From Neoscytalidium dimidiatum (Eukaryota; Ascomycota; Dothideomycetes; Botryosphaeriales; Botryosphaeriaceae): a stretch of DNA of 64,000 bases. Below, one piece after another: positions 35,633 through 45,682 of the stretch. Under the pieces are notes generated by a model. That model ran no database searches and was not told the origin of the DNA. It saw only the letters and a list, made by a program, of their open reading frames with translations. The DNA lies in assembly GCA_037367355.1 (NCBI GenBank), contig CM074698.1, positions 3,906,001 through 3,970,000 on the forward strand. The letters are read 5' to 3'. The stretch's first letter is position 1; each line of letters opens with the position of its first letter. Made by a program: the position numbers and the translations under genes.

Positions 35633-37634
35633 TCACCCATCTTGCAACGTAGTCTTGCCTGTGGACCATGTACCAACGCTGACAGGAGCAGGCATCATTG
35701 AGGGATCTTCCAAATCCCCACTGTTTCCCAATCGGCGCTTCTTCCTTTGCTGTCCCCAAGCGGGCCAGCCACCATGAAAGGCCGCAAGGCAGCACTTTAG
35801 TGGCTTTTTGGAGGCTGAAGAGTTTCGGTACCGCACACAAAGCCACCAAGTCGCGACCGTCAGGATTGTCAAGGGTAGTGCGATGGCTGCAAGCAACCAG
35901 GTATTGGCATTCACGTTCATGTTACCGCTCTCGTCCGTCCGGACAAACTCCGTAGAGAAGAAATTCTTTGGTGCAGTCAGCATCCACAAGGATTTCCGGA
36001 GATGGATCGACTTACGGCGACAAATGTTGTTGGCAGGTATACCAGGCCAATAATAGTTAGGACCTTGACCGCTTCGGCATCTTTCGTACTCTTTTCCTAT
36101 TTACCCGTAAGTATACTTTCGCATTTGGTATCTTACTCAGATGTAATTACAGCCAAAGACCGCATTGTATGGTTTTCTTCATGTGCCTGTGCAGTCAGCT
36201 CTTTCAGAGCCTTCTGGTCTTCATATCGTAACAAATCCGAGAGCTTATGAGAGAGTTAGCGAAGGTTTCTCGTCGTGAGCTGGTAATATATACCAATTGA
36301 GCAGTCGAAACAACTCTTTCTTTCAGTACACTCGTTCTCTCAATACAGATATCAACCTCTGCGATATACTCATCGAATTCGTCGTATGCCTGCTCACAAG
36401 CACAGCCGGCACTATCGATCTTTTTGCAAGAAAGGCTACAGCACTTCTCGCAATACTTACGAATGCCCTCTATGGTGCTGCGCAGCGTAGATAAAATGAT
36501 TTGCAGGTCGATTATTGAATCCTCAGTGACTTTGAGACTCTGACGATCCTCAACACTGAAGTCGAAGCCGTCACGTCTTTCTTTATCCGCTGCACTGAGA
36601 TCTGCAAAGGTGATTTGTACAGACTAAAGTCCTCATTTAGCTGTAGGATTGCGGTTGCGTTCCGGAAACTTGACCTACCTGCTCCTTGACATGTTTTTCA
36701 AACCAAGCTATGTAGCCCATCCAACCTTTCACACTGTCTGCAACAAGCAAGCTATGAAAAATGCACGGGGCAGCTGCGCTCTCTGACGAGAGCGCTACCT
36801 CAAGCAGATTGTTGACACTCCGGTCAATTGATTTCGAAGGAGCAACGAGAAGTGCTATTGAGCGGGGTTTTGAACCCGGATCAGAGTCAAGAGAGAAGGG
36901 GTCGTCCGTAGGAGAGCCGTAACGATGATATACTGCCGTTTGGCGTATAGACCATGGGCACTGGCCCTCGGTTGACTTTCGATTATTCAGCTCAGCACGT
37001 CTGATAACGTAGGCAGATTCTAATACCTTGTCAGTTTACTGAGTCATCAACCGAGGTCGTGAACAAACCGATTGCCCTCCGTCCTGAGATGCCTGATAGG
37101 GCGCGTGATCTGAATCCTGGAAACTCGCACTCATCTTCATCTGACTTCTTGCCAAAGGTAGATATGCAACTCCATAACGGCGGAAATGCAGCAAAGGTTT
37201 GGACAAAGTCTTCAAACAGCTCTCGAGAAATATCGAGGGAGGTCCACGAACGTTCTTGACGCACAACGTAGACTTGAAACAAGTCACTCGTGGCCTGTAA
37301 GTTGTCAGAAATTTAGGAAATTATGCAAATGTGTCAATTGACTTACCGCTCTCAAAATCTTGAGCTCTGAGGCATCTTTGACTTCCACGTCCCGTTCAAA
37401 TGACATTGTCTCGTTGTCATGAGCAACGCCACTCTTGAACAATCTACTGACTTGTAATTGAGGCCTGTCTGGCTTTCCGTCGAAAAGATCGATCGACTTC
37501 TTATCAATAATCGTTCGCAACTCCCAATCTTCCTCTCCGAGGTTGAGGAAAGAAGCCATTGTGGATGTTGGTCCCTTGCCTCCTTCCAGCGACCGCGTGC
37601 TAGAATCCGGATTGAGACACACGGTTCCGTTCAC
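35633..37634 (-). CDS. CorA-like Mg2+ transporter domain protein (fungal type), intact
   Basis: Seven exons: 37634-37347, 37294-37069, 37019-36679, 36623-36294, 36243-36151, 36090-36016 and 35965-35633, with introns of 49-60 nt, give 561 aa. Every join keeps frame, and several introns have GCTAAC/CTGAC branch points. The N-terminal region shows RSWTSLDISRELFEDFVQTF, CPWSIRQTAVYHRYG and LLVADSVKGWMGY; a Cys-rich helical stretch follows (CEKCCSLSCKKIDSAGCACE). The end has two membrane helices (VLTIIGLVYLPTTFVANFFS and TWLLAAIALPLTILTVATWW) after an alpha-helical stalk, the layout of CorA-fold channels. The GMN signature of true CorA is not visible; the first helix instead ends in a NFF(S) motif as in fungal CorA-like proteins of unknown role. 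It probably sits in a membrane as an oligomer. Whether it moves ions is unknown. A decayed relative lies at about 28.7 kb. Confidence 0.88.
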
Positions 37635-38181
37635 TTCAGCTGATGGAGGGTTGCCTCCAGCTGATCAGACAAATACTGAAAGCGGGGGAAGCCACCTGCT
37701 GGAAAACTGTCCATTCACCGGCCGTGAGTGTCGTATGCATGTGCGGAGCGCATGCCGCATGGCTTGCCGCTCTGCCTTGCTGCGCATGTCCAGATGGTCC
37801 AGAGTGCATACCCATTGGCAGATAAGCAAAGCCACCCACCATGCATATGCAAAGATGAGAACTGCCTTGCCACCCTGTTCTTTCTGCCTTGCGCGTCACC
37901 CTCGCGTGGTTCTGATCTAAGATTACTTGCAGAAGCATCCTCGTTTACGCAATGCTCCTCGTACCTCTTGCGTTCTTCACTCTTAGGGCTTAGCAATCAT
38001 TGGAGAGCTTCCCAGAATCACTCCAAAACTCCATTCAATACTCAGCTAAGCTTCAAGACTTTTGCTATGGACACCTTTTCATCACTTCAAGACGAAAAAT
38101 GTGAATATTGGAGAAATAATTCTACAGGGGCATTCCGAGGAATAGGATCTCGCTTTGTCAACTCTGCGCAGCTTCCCATAC
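37635..38181. other. Promoter of the CorA-like gene and 3' flank of small protein C
   Basis: About 550 bp between two minus-strand genes. A plus-strand frame (37728-38234) runs through it but shows no domain and is antisense to the neighbour. No gene called. Confidence 0.45.
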
Positions 38182-38523
38182 CTAATAACGCCGTATCCGA
38201 TAAGCTTGGCAGTCCCGGATTTGGTCCTGTGTAAAAATCATTCAGTGCCTTTCATGGTGGCAGACTTCTCAGAGAAAGCCCATACTTCTGTCAAATTGCC
38301 CGCTGTCTCTTGCGAATGATATATCTTGTACCGATTTAGCCTGAGCTAAGATTTTGCGAAGCTATTAGTCCCACTATCCAAATATCTCTGGAAGCCGAGT
38401 CGGACAGACCTCGACCTTGAAATTATTCTGGCCGTAAACATCGCTGAGCAGGCAGATGAGCTTACGCGGATCCAGATTCTGGCCTTCAATGATTTGCGAA
38501 GGCCCCGTTTCAATGGAGGACAT
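38182..38523 (-). CDS. Small three-exon protein, family copy C (72 aa), unknown function
   Basis: Exons 38523-38410, 38345-38286 and 38226-38182, with introns of 64 and 59 nt (first: GTCTGT donor, branch GACTAAT, acceptor CTTAG; second: GTATGG/ACACAG). The protein opens MSSIETGPSQIIEGQNLDPR and continues KLICLLSDVYGQNNFKVE; exon 2 gives LRLNRYKIYHSQETAGNLTE and exon 3 DQIRDCQAYRIRRY. It shares the blocks QIIE, DPRKL, FKVE, LRLNRY and DQIR.C and both intron positions with copies A and B. An in-frame ATG 32 codons upstream exists, but the added text is not conserved. It lies about 550 bp upstream of the CorA-like gene, on the same strand. Function unknown. Confidence 0.75.
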
Positions 38524-40562
38524 CTCTTGAGGTGGAATTGGGGATGAAAAGTTGCATAGGATGGAGGAGATTGTGTGATTTAGAGCATGTGGGATCTGGA
38601 GAGCACTGTAATCTGACACTTAGGCGGGCGATGTCGGACTGATGAGGAGTTCCTGGAAATGCGCATCTGCGCGCAGCGCCTCGTGAGGTAACAAACGTAA
38701 GTATGAAGGCAGCTGCCAAGACCGAGCCTTGCATTTCGCCCCCCACCTTGCGCAACTATACATGCATGTCTTAACGAAAATGGCATATCCTAAGGCCATC
38801 GCGCCACCGGAGTGCGGCACGTATTCGTGCATCTGCAGATGTTATGGCACCGCCGGCTCTAGCTCCTCTGGGTGCAGTAGTAGAGTGACATGTGTACAAC
38901 GAAAGGTAACGCGCGCGTCGTAACAAAGAGAGTGGAGAGATATCATCGCATCTTCAAGCCCTGTTAGCCAGGCTCCAATGAAAGGCACTCACATCTGTCA
39001 GGGTGGCGGGCGTTTCTGCATGTACAGTAATTAAAATTTCGAGCGTCGCTGTCAACGCTAATTTTCGGCTGGCGCGCGCCTAGCTTTGCTGGTGCCACTG
39101 GACAGAGAAATCAAGGCGCCCGGAATGGCAGCATCACTCTTAGCTGATAGATTTTCCTTAAATTGCGCCTTTCCAGTGACATGGTTGTCTTATCCCATAC
39201 GCCGTAAGTCTTAGGAGGTGGCTCGGAGAGGCAACGGAGAAGCTGAACGGCAGCTGAAAGTTGAGAAGCAGCGTTGCTGAGATATTGGGGGCACAGGCAT
39301 CTTTATACATGGGATTCATTGGTAGTTGGGTATCAGTCGCCACGGCTTGTTGCGCATTGGGCAGACCTCTGCTGCGTATTTGGGCAGCTGCGCAGTTTTG
39401 AGACGCGTAGCATCCCAGCTCCAGAAATATAGACCAATCAGCGGTAAGGCTTGTAATTGAGTGATTTGTGGCACCCAGCATCGAACGTTTGATGTATCAC
39501 CGGAAGCCTTCCGATCTGTGGAGCGTCAGCCGTGTAGATATCTCATACAAAGTACGAGAACATAAATGTCTAGATTGAGCGAGCCCCGCAGGAGAGAAAC
39601 TGGCTCTGCAGAAAAAAACGGGATGGAGCCTCTTCGAGCACAACACTCGAGGATTCCAGTCTTTCTCAACCTTCAAAGTAGACTGAGATAGGTTGCTCAC
39701 TGTTTCCTTTCCATTGTTTGTAGATAACGGAACGAACGAGGAAACTAAATCGAAAACGATAGCGCACTGAATACCTCTCATGTCCTGATTTCTCACCAGA
39801 CTAATATTTTAAAAGCATTTCTACACATGAGGTGGCTCATTGTGTTTCCCATTCGACTTTTCATGCACTTCTTCTGGGGTAGGGGTGAGGAAGAATACGG
39901 CATCCCGGAAGCTCGGCATGGTATGTTAGTCTTGAGAAAAGACACTTCCCCTACTCTCAACGGAACGGAATATGTGTGTGGAGAAGCTGTCAGTAGCCAG
40001 GGATGACCCCTCCGGATCAAACCCGTGGGTCGCCTCTAAACGTGAAGCACCCGAAGGTTAACCGATTTTGGAAAGTATAATACCTTGCATCTGAACACTG
40101 AGCTCCTACATACCCAAAAGTCAATTATAACTTGAAGTGTGTGATTACCTCTAGTTTTCCAGCAGATTGTTCCACGGCCCTTATTTATCCGTTCAATACA
40201 GGTTTTGAGAATCCACCTTCATATTGAATAGTGCCAGGCTGGCCTGATATCGAGGCCGGTGGCTTCCCTTACTTTGCTAAAGGCTATTTCACTACGCTTA
40301 CACCGCAATCAACACGTCATGAACTCCCGCTGCACACTATGTTCGCAAGAAATACTTTCTTTTTCTTTGTTGGTTGGGAATATTCTGGAGATGCGGTGCC
40401 GGATCAAAAAAGAAGTATACTTCGCAGATAGTCTTTTTCATTCCACGCCCAAAGATACGGCCTTCAGCATCTTCAACAACAAATAATGGAACACTTCAAT
40501 ATGCCTCAAGCGAAGTGTTTCCTACACAAAACATCAGAGGCTCTCCTCAACCACCCGATCCC
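38524..40562. other. AT-rich intergenic region with unassigned short frames
   Basis: About 2 kb. Minus-strand frames at 39796-39497 (containing GIQCAIVFDLVSSFVPLSTN) and 39481-39158 are open for about 100 codons each, but I recognise no family and cannot build a gene. The remainder shows nothing clear. Confidence 0.4.
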
Positions 40563-42039
40563 CTAAGGAAACCGAATAAACACCTTCACCTCCTCCTTCC
40601 TGTCAAACCGCCTATAATACTCCGGCGCCTCCTCGAGCCCAATCTCCGCCGTCCCGATGAAACTCGGATCCGCCTTCCCGCTCGCGATCAGCGAGACCAG
40701 CTCCCCGGCGACCTCCAGCGGCCGCACGCCGCCGCTCCGCCAGCTCAACCCCTTGCCCCAGAACGTGCTCAGCGGGAACGGCACGGCGGGATCCAGCGCG
40801 GGCGCGACCTCCGGCGGCGGCGGCGGCGGCGACGGTGCGGTCGTCACGTTCCCCGGCACCGGCACGCCGCCGTACACGCCGATCTGGCCGATGCCGCCCT
40901 GGCTGCCCGTCACCGCGATCATCTGGCGCGTGACGACGTCCTCCTCGACCGTGCCGTTCGCGTTCAGCGCCTCCATGCCGACGGCGTCGACGCTGCGGCG
41001 CACGCCGGCCGGCTCGCGCGCGAGGATCTGGCGGACGGGGTCGGCGGCCGAGAAGTCGACGGGGATGGCGCCGATGGAGGCGGCCAGCGCGAGCCGCTGC
41101 GGGACGCGGTCGACGCTGTAGACGCGCGCCGCGCCGCGCAGCTGCGCCGCGTAGGCCGCCAGCAGCCCGACCGGCCCCGCGCCGAAGATGGCGATCGTGT
41201 CGCCCGGCTCGAAGCCGGACCAGGTCACGGCGGTCCAGCCCGTGGCGAAGATGTCGGACAGGGTCAGGTAGCTGGTGTGCCGGGGGGGTCAGTGTCGGTC
41301 TCCTCGCCTTTTCGGGATGACGGGATGGGGGGACTTACGCTTGTTCGATGGTCGAGTTGGTGGTGTCGTGGGTGAGTGGGACGGGGATGAGGTTCGTGTC
41401 GGCGTTGGGGATGAGAGCGTATTCGGCTGGTTGGAGCGTTAGCAAGCGGTCGTTTTCATGGTGGCGCGGGTAAATGTGGTATGGAAGCGCTTATACACAG
41501 TTGATCTGAGAATTAAAGGAAAACAGGAGCTAGATGGGAAGATAGAGAGGCAAAATGGGCAGAGGTGAAGAGGAGCTGGAGAGACGCTTATTATTGATCA
41601 CTTACCTTGCAGGCCACCCAAACCGCCGAGTACACCGTAGGACAAGAAGTCCGCCTGCGGTCCCAAGTCGAGGTGTCCCGATCCAACGATATCGGGAATC
41701 ACCACATAATCCCCTACCGCCAGGGAAGTGACAGCGTCTCCGAGCTCCGCGATGTAGCCGATGCCCTCATGGCCCATGCCCCAGGTGGTACCTCCGCCTT
41801 GGAGCCCGTGATACATGTGCAAGTCGGAGCCGCAGATGGCAGCCTTCAAATTTCAAGACTGCATGTCAACTTTGCTCTCACGCTTTATGCTTGGAGTTCT
41901 GGGGATCACTGACATGCGTAAGGCGCACGATTGCATCGGTGCCAGTCGAGATGGTCGGGACAGGTAAGTCCGTCACGTTGACCTGGTAGGGGACTCCGGA
42001 GTACACGACTCCGCGCATAGTGGATGCATTGAGAGCCAT
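40563..42039 (-). CDS. Zinc-type alcohol dehydrogenase (MDR family), substrate unknown
   Basis: Four exons: 42039-41914, 41843-41606, 41426-41339 and 41271-40563, with introns of 70, 179 and 67 nt, give 386 aa. The GroES-like half shows the catalytic-zinc residues C46 (AAICGSDLHMY), H67 and E68 (GMGHEGIGYI). The Rossmann half has FGAGPVGLLAAYAAQL for NAD(P). The four-cysteine structural-zinc loop is absent; the matching stretch reads VVIPDIVGSGHLDLGPQADF, as in fungal formaldehyde-dehydrogenase-like or sorbitol-dehydrogenase-like proteins. It should oxidise or reduce an alcohol/aldehyde in the cytosol, but the substrate cannot be read from sequence. The last exon is much more GC-rich than the first three and than the flanking accessory DNA, and contains a run of five prolines near residue 290. 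Confidence 0.9.
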
Positions 42040-43393
42040 TGTGAGCTCCTCTCTGTAGCCTTGGGAGCCTTGGGAGCCTTTTGGAAGAGTATCGCTGCCG
42101 TGAAAAGGGAGGTTCTGATGCTGGCGCTCGCAATGCCGCTTTTTGTTTCGTTTCTCCTCAGTATTTATACTCTTTTGCGCGTATCCCCTGCATTTCGTGT
42201 TCTTGGTCTCTCCCCGCTCTTCTTCTTCCCACCTGCCGACTTCATCATGGGATCAACCAAGCGGTGTATAGCGGCTGTGGACACCGGATTGCGCGAGTGG
42301 TAAAGGTCGCCCGAGACAGTGGTACAGATTGCGAAATGTCGTGAGGTGCGAGGTATCCCCGCGATATAGGACGGAGATAGCGGAAGGAGAATATGTTCGT
42401 AGAAGCAACCGCTGGAAATAAAACGCTTAGACCCGACAAGCGTTACCTAAAGGGTAGGGAATAGCAAGGAGTATTAATCGCTACCAGGGCAATGTCGGCC
42501 GAGGACTATCTTCGGGAAATCTTCTATCGGATGGAGCAGGTCAGTTCATTTCTACGTAGGTCTTCTCGACTGCCTATTCGGGATGATGTGGATACAAACA
42601 ACAGTAGACAAGTATGACATAGCACGCGTGACTAGCTTTGTAAGGTACCCACAGGAGATCGTGATTGACTTAGTTGGAACTTCACTCCACCCTTTATATC
42701 CGGAAAGAGTATTATGGCAACACATTGACAGTAAAGCACAAATCAAATTCAGATACCGAGATATTTAATATGAGAACTTCTTCATGTCATCCGACTACTT
42801 GCAGACCGTCTTACAACACTCAGCTTCAGCATCGTCCGTAGATTGAAGAGAGAGAGGGGGGGAAGGAGAGAGAGAAGAGTTTTTTTTTTTTTTTTTTTTT
42901 AGAGAAATAAGAAAAGAAAAGAACACAGCGACTTCTGGGAGATGCAGATCACTTCGAAGCATCTAGATTAGAGTTTTCAGGCCCCCTAATGAGGTCACTA
43001 CCCGTGTGCATTGCCGCAATACCCCACGAACGTGACACGCAATGCAACACCTACGGGAAGGCCGGCCCAGTGAAATGGGCAGTCCATCACGCCAGGCCCT
43101 ACGAGAAACATCAGTCACTCTCCTTTGAACAGTCAAGCTTTGTCAGTAAATCTCAAATCGAATGAGGTAGTAAGAGAGAAAAAAAAGGGGGGGGGGGGAA
43201 GACGAAGCGGTCAATAGTGCACAGTCGAGACGCACTCGTGTGGATATCATTGCCATTCTCCCGACAGCGACAGCCGTCCGCGAATCTTCGTTATCACACC
43301 ACAGCCCACCAAGCTAGTTCTGCCATCTCCCTGTTGCCTTCGAATGCAAGGACCGAAAAACCCCGCCCTCTCCCACCATCCCAAAACTGACAA
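42040..43393. other. Promoter of the dehydrogenase gene and 3' flank of the HAD-like gene
   Basis: About 1.35 kb with a 21-base T run (42880-42900) and an 11-base G run at 43187-43197. Short frames only. No gene recognised. Confidence 0.5.
42880..42900. repeat. Poly-T tract
   Basis: Twenty-one consecutive T bases following a GA-rich stretch. Confidence 0.95.
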
Positions 43394-45682
43394 TCACGCC
43401 TTCGTCCTCAGGCTCTCCCTCCACCACTGCTGCTGCGCGGGCGGCGTGTCCCGGTTGCTCAACCCGGGGGGCAGGGCATCCGCCCTCGTCCCCTCCGGCC
43501 ACACGTAATCCCAACCCCTCCCGAACGCGAACCTCTCGCCGCCCTTGACCCACGCGCTGACGTCGCTCACGCGCCGCGCCTGCTCGAGGTACCCGACGAC
43601 CTGCCTCAGCACGTCGCTCTGCATCTGCTCGGGCCGGCCCTCGAACTCCTCGACCTGGACGAGGTTGTGCGGCTCCGAGCTGGCCTTGAGCATGCTGTCG
43701 TCGACGAGGAACGTGTTGTGCTGGCCGAAGCGCTGGCCCGCGCGGTGGGCCGGGTGCCACTCGCCGACGGCGGCCGCGAGCCAAACCTTGCGGAGGATCT
43801 TGTACACCTGCACCTTCTCCTGGTACTGCGCCGGCGTGAGCCCCAGCGTGTCGCGGCCCCACTCGGCCATCAGCTGTGCGCGCCGGTGCGGCTCGAACAG
43901 CTGCGCGCACATCTTGCCGACGTTCTCCGGGCGCGCCGACGACCAGACCATGACGCGGTGGTTGGCTAGGAGATAGTCGAGGAAGGCTTGCACGTAGGGC
44001 CGGCAGACGACGCGGGAGGAGTTCTTGCGGCTGGGCCGGTGGACGAGCGTGCCGTTGAGGTCGATGATGACGAGGAGGGTCTGTGGGGTGTCGAGCTGCT
44101 TCGGCACGGCGGATGCTTGCCGTATGTATTCTTCCGTGGGCTGCGGCTGCGGTGGGCCCTTCTTCCTGCTCGGGGACGGAGGAGGAGACCGCGGCTTTGT
44201 CGGTGATTGTGATAGAATTTGCTGCGAACCTGCTTGGATACCGTCCCATGCGCGAGCTACCTGGTCCTCCGCGAGCTCCTTCGCGGCAAGTCTCTTGGAA
44301 CGGCGAGATGACCGCCCATTTACTTTACCTCCGCCCTCGCTCTCGCTGGTACGCTCTGGACTGATCAGACCGCCATTTCCCGCAGCATTTGTTGCAAGAC
44401 CACGGTTCGAGGCACTATAGTGTTTGTTAACGCGCCAGCTGTGGCCCTGGTAATGGTGGAGTACTGACACTGTAGGAAATCCCGGAGTGAAGCTGTTGGC
44501 ATGACCGTGGAAGTGGCGTGGGCCGTTCAGACCCTGATAATTCGGGTAGTAGCCAGACTGGGGAAGAAAGCCCGTTTGTTGATAATGGTTCCAGCCAAAA
44601 GCTTGTCCGTATGGCGCCATATAAGCTTGTTGACCGTAGCCAGCCATTAATCCGTATGCGCTTGGCCAAAATGCTGAAGTTGTGCCTGCTTGTCGATTAA
44701 GGACTGATGTACTTGAGCCGCTGTCGTTCCCATCACTAGTGTCGCGTGGACCTGCCGAGCTTTCAGACGTCTTAACAGAACCACTGAATGTGTTCCAGTC
44801 CCACGTCGCATTTTTTATGTTGTATCCGTATGGGTTATCTTCCGTTGCGGGCCCATTAGGTGCCGCCGAGGAGGCAGGCGCTTGACAGGAAGCCGTATTT
44901 GGTAAGGGCATGTCAGCTCTACCACTTACTTGCCAGTTCTGCGGGAGAAGTACACCACCGCCTGGTGGCTGAGGTTGAACTTGACTGCGTGAATCAGACC
45001 GAATATGGGCACCTGATGAGAAAGAGTCATTGGCACCGTCACTTGTGGCAGGTCGCCAGGCTAAAGACGTCCTCCTGCCAGTGCCTGATAACGCATTCAC
45101 GGGCTCAACCTTCCCTCCGCTCTTCTCAACGCTATCAAGAGCCTCGAACAGCGGTTGGCCCACGAAGCTTCCCTGGCCCGACAAATCTTCACCTCTGCCT
45201 CCACGACTTCCGTGTCCGGGAGCGAAGTAAGCTGCGGGGTCCTCGGTGGCTGAGGCAAAGACCGGCGGCTGACGAGCTCCATGGCTTTCCTGGGTGTGCT
45301 CCTCCTCCAATTGTTGCTGCAGCCGCTGTTGCTTGGCTGTTCTCTTCCTCTGTCTCTTGGCCTTCTTCCCTTGGCCTTGCTGAACGTTGTTCTGGGCGAC
45401 CTCACTTGGGGTTCGTGCCTGCGTCTTCGTCATTTGCTGGTTGGGCTGGCCGCCGGCTGCGGCCACCGTCTGCTGGGCTTTCAGCTTCTTCGCATTCTTC
45501 TTCTTCCCCATCTGCGCGTCAAAGTTGTCGTTAGTGTCAGAGTCGCTGGTTGTAAAGTTTCCGTGCTGAGAGGCAGGAAGGCTGGTGGTGTTGCTGTACC
45601 GTGATAGAGGGAGCAGAGTCGAGGCTTCCATGGACGGCGGCGGGGGTAAGGCTGGCAGCACGACGAGGCGCAAAGGTGACAA
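43394..45682 (-). CDS. FCP1/NIF-homology (HAD-fold) protein with long disordered N-terminus
   Basis: One exon, 762 aa. The first about 530 residues are low complexity with a basic coiled stretch (KAKRQRKRTAKQQRLQQQLE), suggesting a nuclear or RNA-linked protein. The C-terminal HAD domain starts at about 535: LLVIIDLNGTLVHRPSRKNS with D541, then VMVWSSARPENV and a later NTFLVDDSMLK. FCP1/SCP/Dullard phosphatases normally carry DxDx(T/V); here the second Asp is Asn (DLNGT), so the general acid is missing from the usual place and activity is uncertain. A fungal subgroup with DLNGT exists to my knowledge. It could be a pseudophosphatase or part of the Tim50/NIF family, but there is no targeting signal for mitochondria. 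The start could also be the next ATG, 17 codons in (MEASTLL). Confidence 0.85.
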   Translation of the reverse strand: MSPLRLVVLPALPPPPSMEASTLLPLSRYSNTTSLPASQHGNFTTSDSDTNDNFDAQMGKKKNAKKLKAQQTVAAAGGQPNQQMTKTQARTPSEVAQNNVQQGQGKKAKRQRKRTAKQQRLQQQLEEEHTQESHGARQPPVFASATEDPAAYFAPGHGSRGGRGEDLSGQGSFVGQPLFEALDSVEKSGGKVEPVNALSGTGRRTSLAWRPATSDGANDSFSSGAHIRSDSRSQVQPQPPGGGVLLPQNWQVSGRADMPLPNTASCQAPASSAAPNGPATEDNPYGYNIKNATWDWNTFSGSVKTSESSAGPRDTSDGNDSGSSTSVLNRQAGTTSAFWPSAYGLMAGYGQQAYMAPYGQAFGWNHYQQTGFLPQSGYYPNYQGLNGPRHFHGHANSFTPGFPTVSVLHHYQGHSWRVNKHYSASNRGLATNAAGNGGLISPERTSESEGGGKVNGRSSRRSKRLAAKELAEDQVARAWDGIQAGSQQILSQSPTKPRSPPPSPSRKKGPPQPQPTEEYIRQASAVPKQLDTPQTLLVIIDLNGTLVHRPSRKNSSRVVCRPYVQAFLDYLLANHRVMVWSSARPENVGKMCAQLFEPHRRAQLMAEWGRDTLGLTPAQYQEKVQVYKILRKVWLAAAVGEWHPAHRAGQRFGQHNTFLVDDSMLKASSEPHNLVQVEEFEGRPEQMQSDVLRQVVGYLEQARRVSDVSAWVKGGERFAFGRGWDYVWPEGTRADALPPGLSNRDTPPAQQQWWRESLRTKA

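Noticed and set aside
40374..41375. Plus-strand open frame of 333 codons
   Set aside because: Antisense to the GC-rich last exon of the dehydrogenase gene; low-complexity Arg/Asp/His text without a domain.
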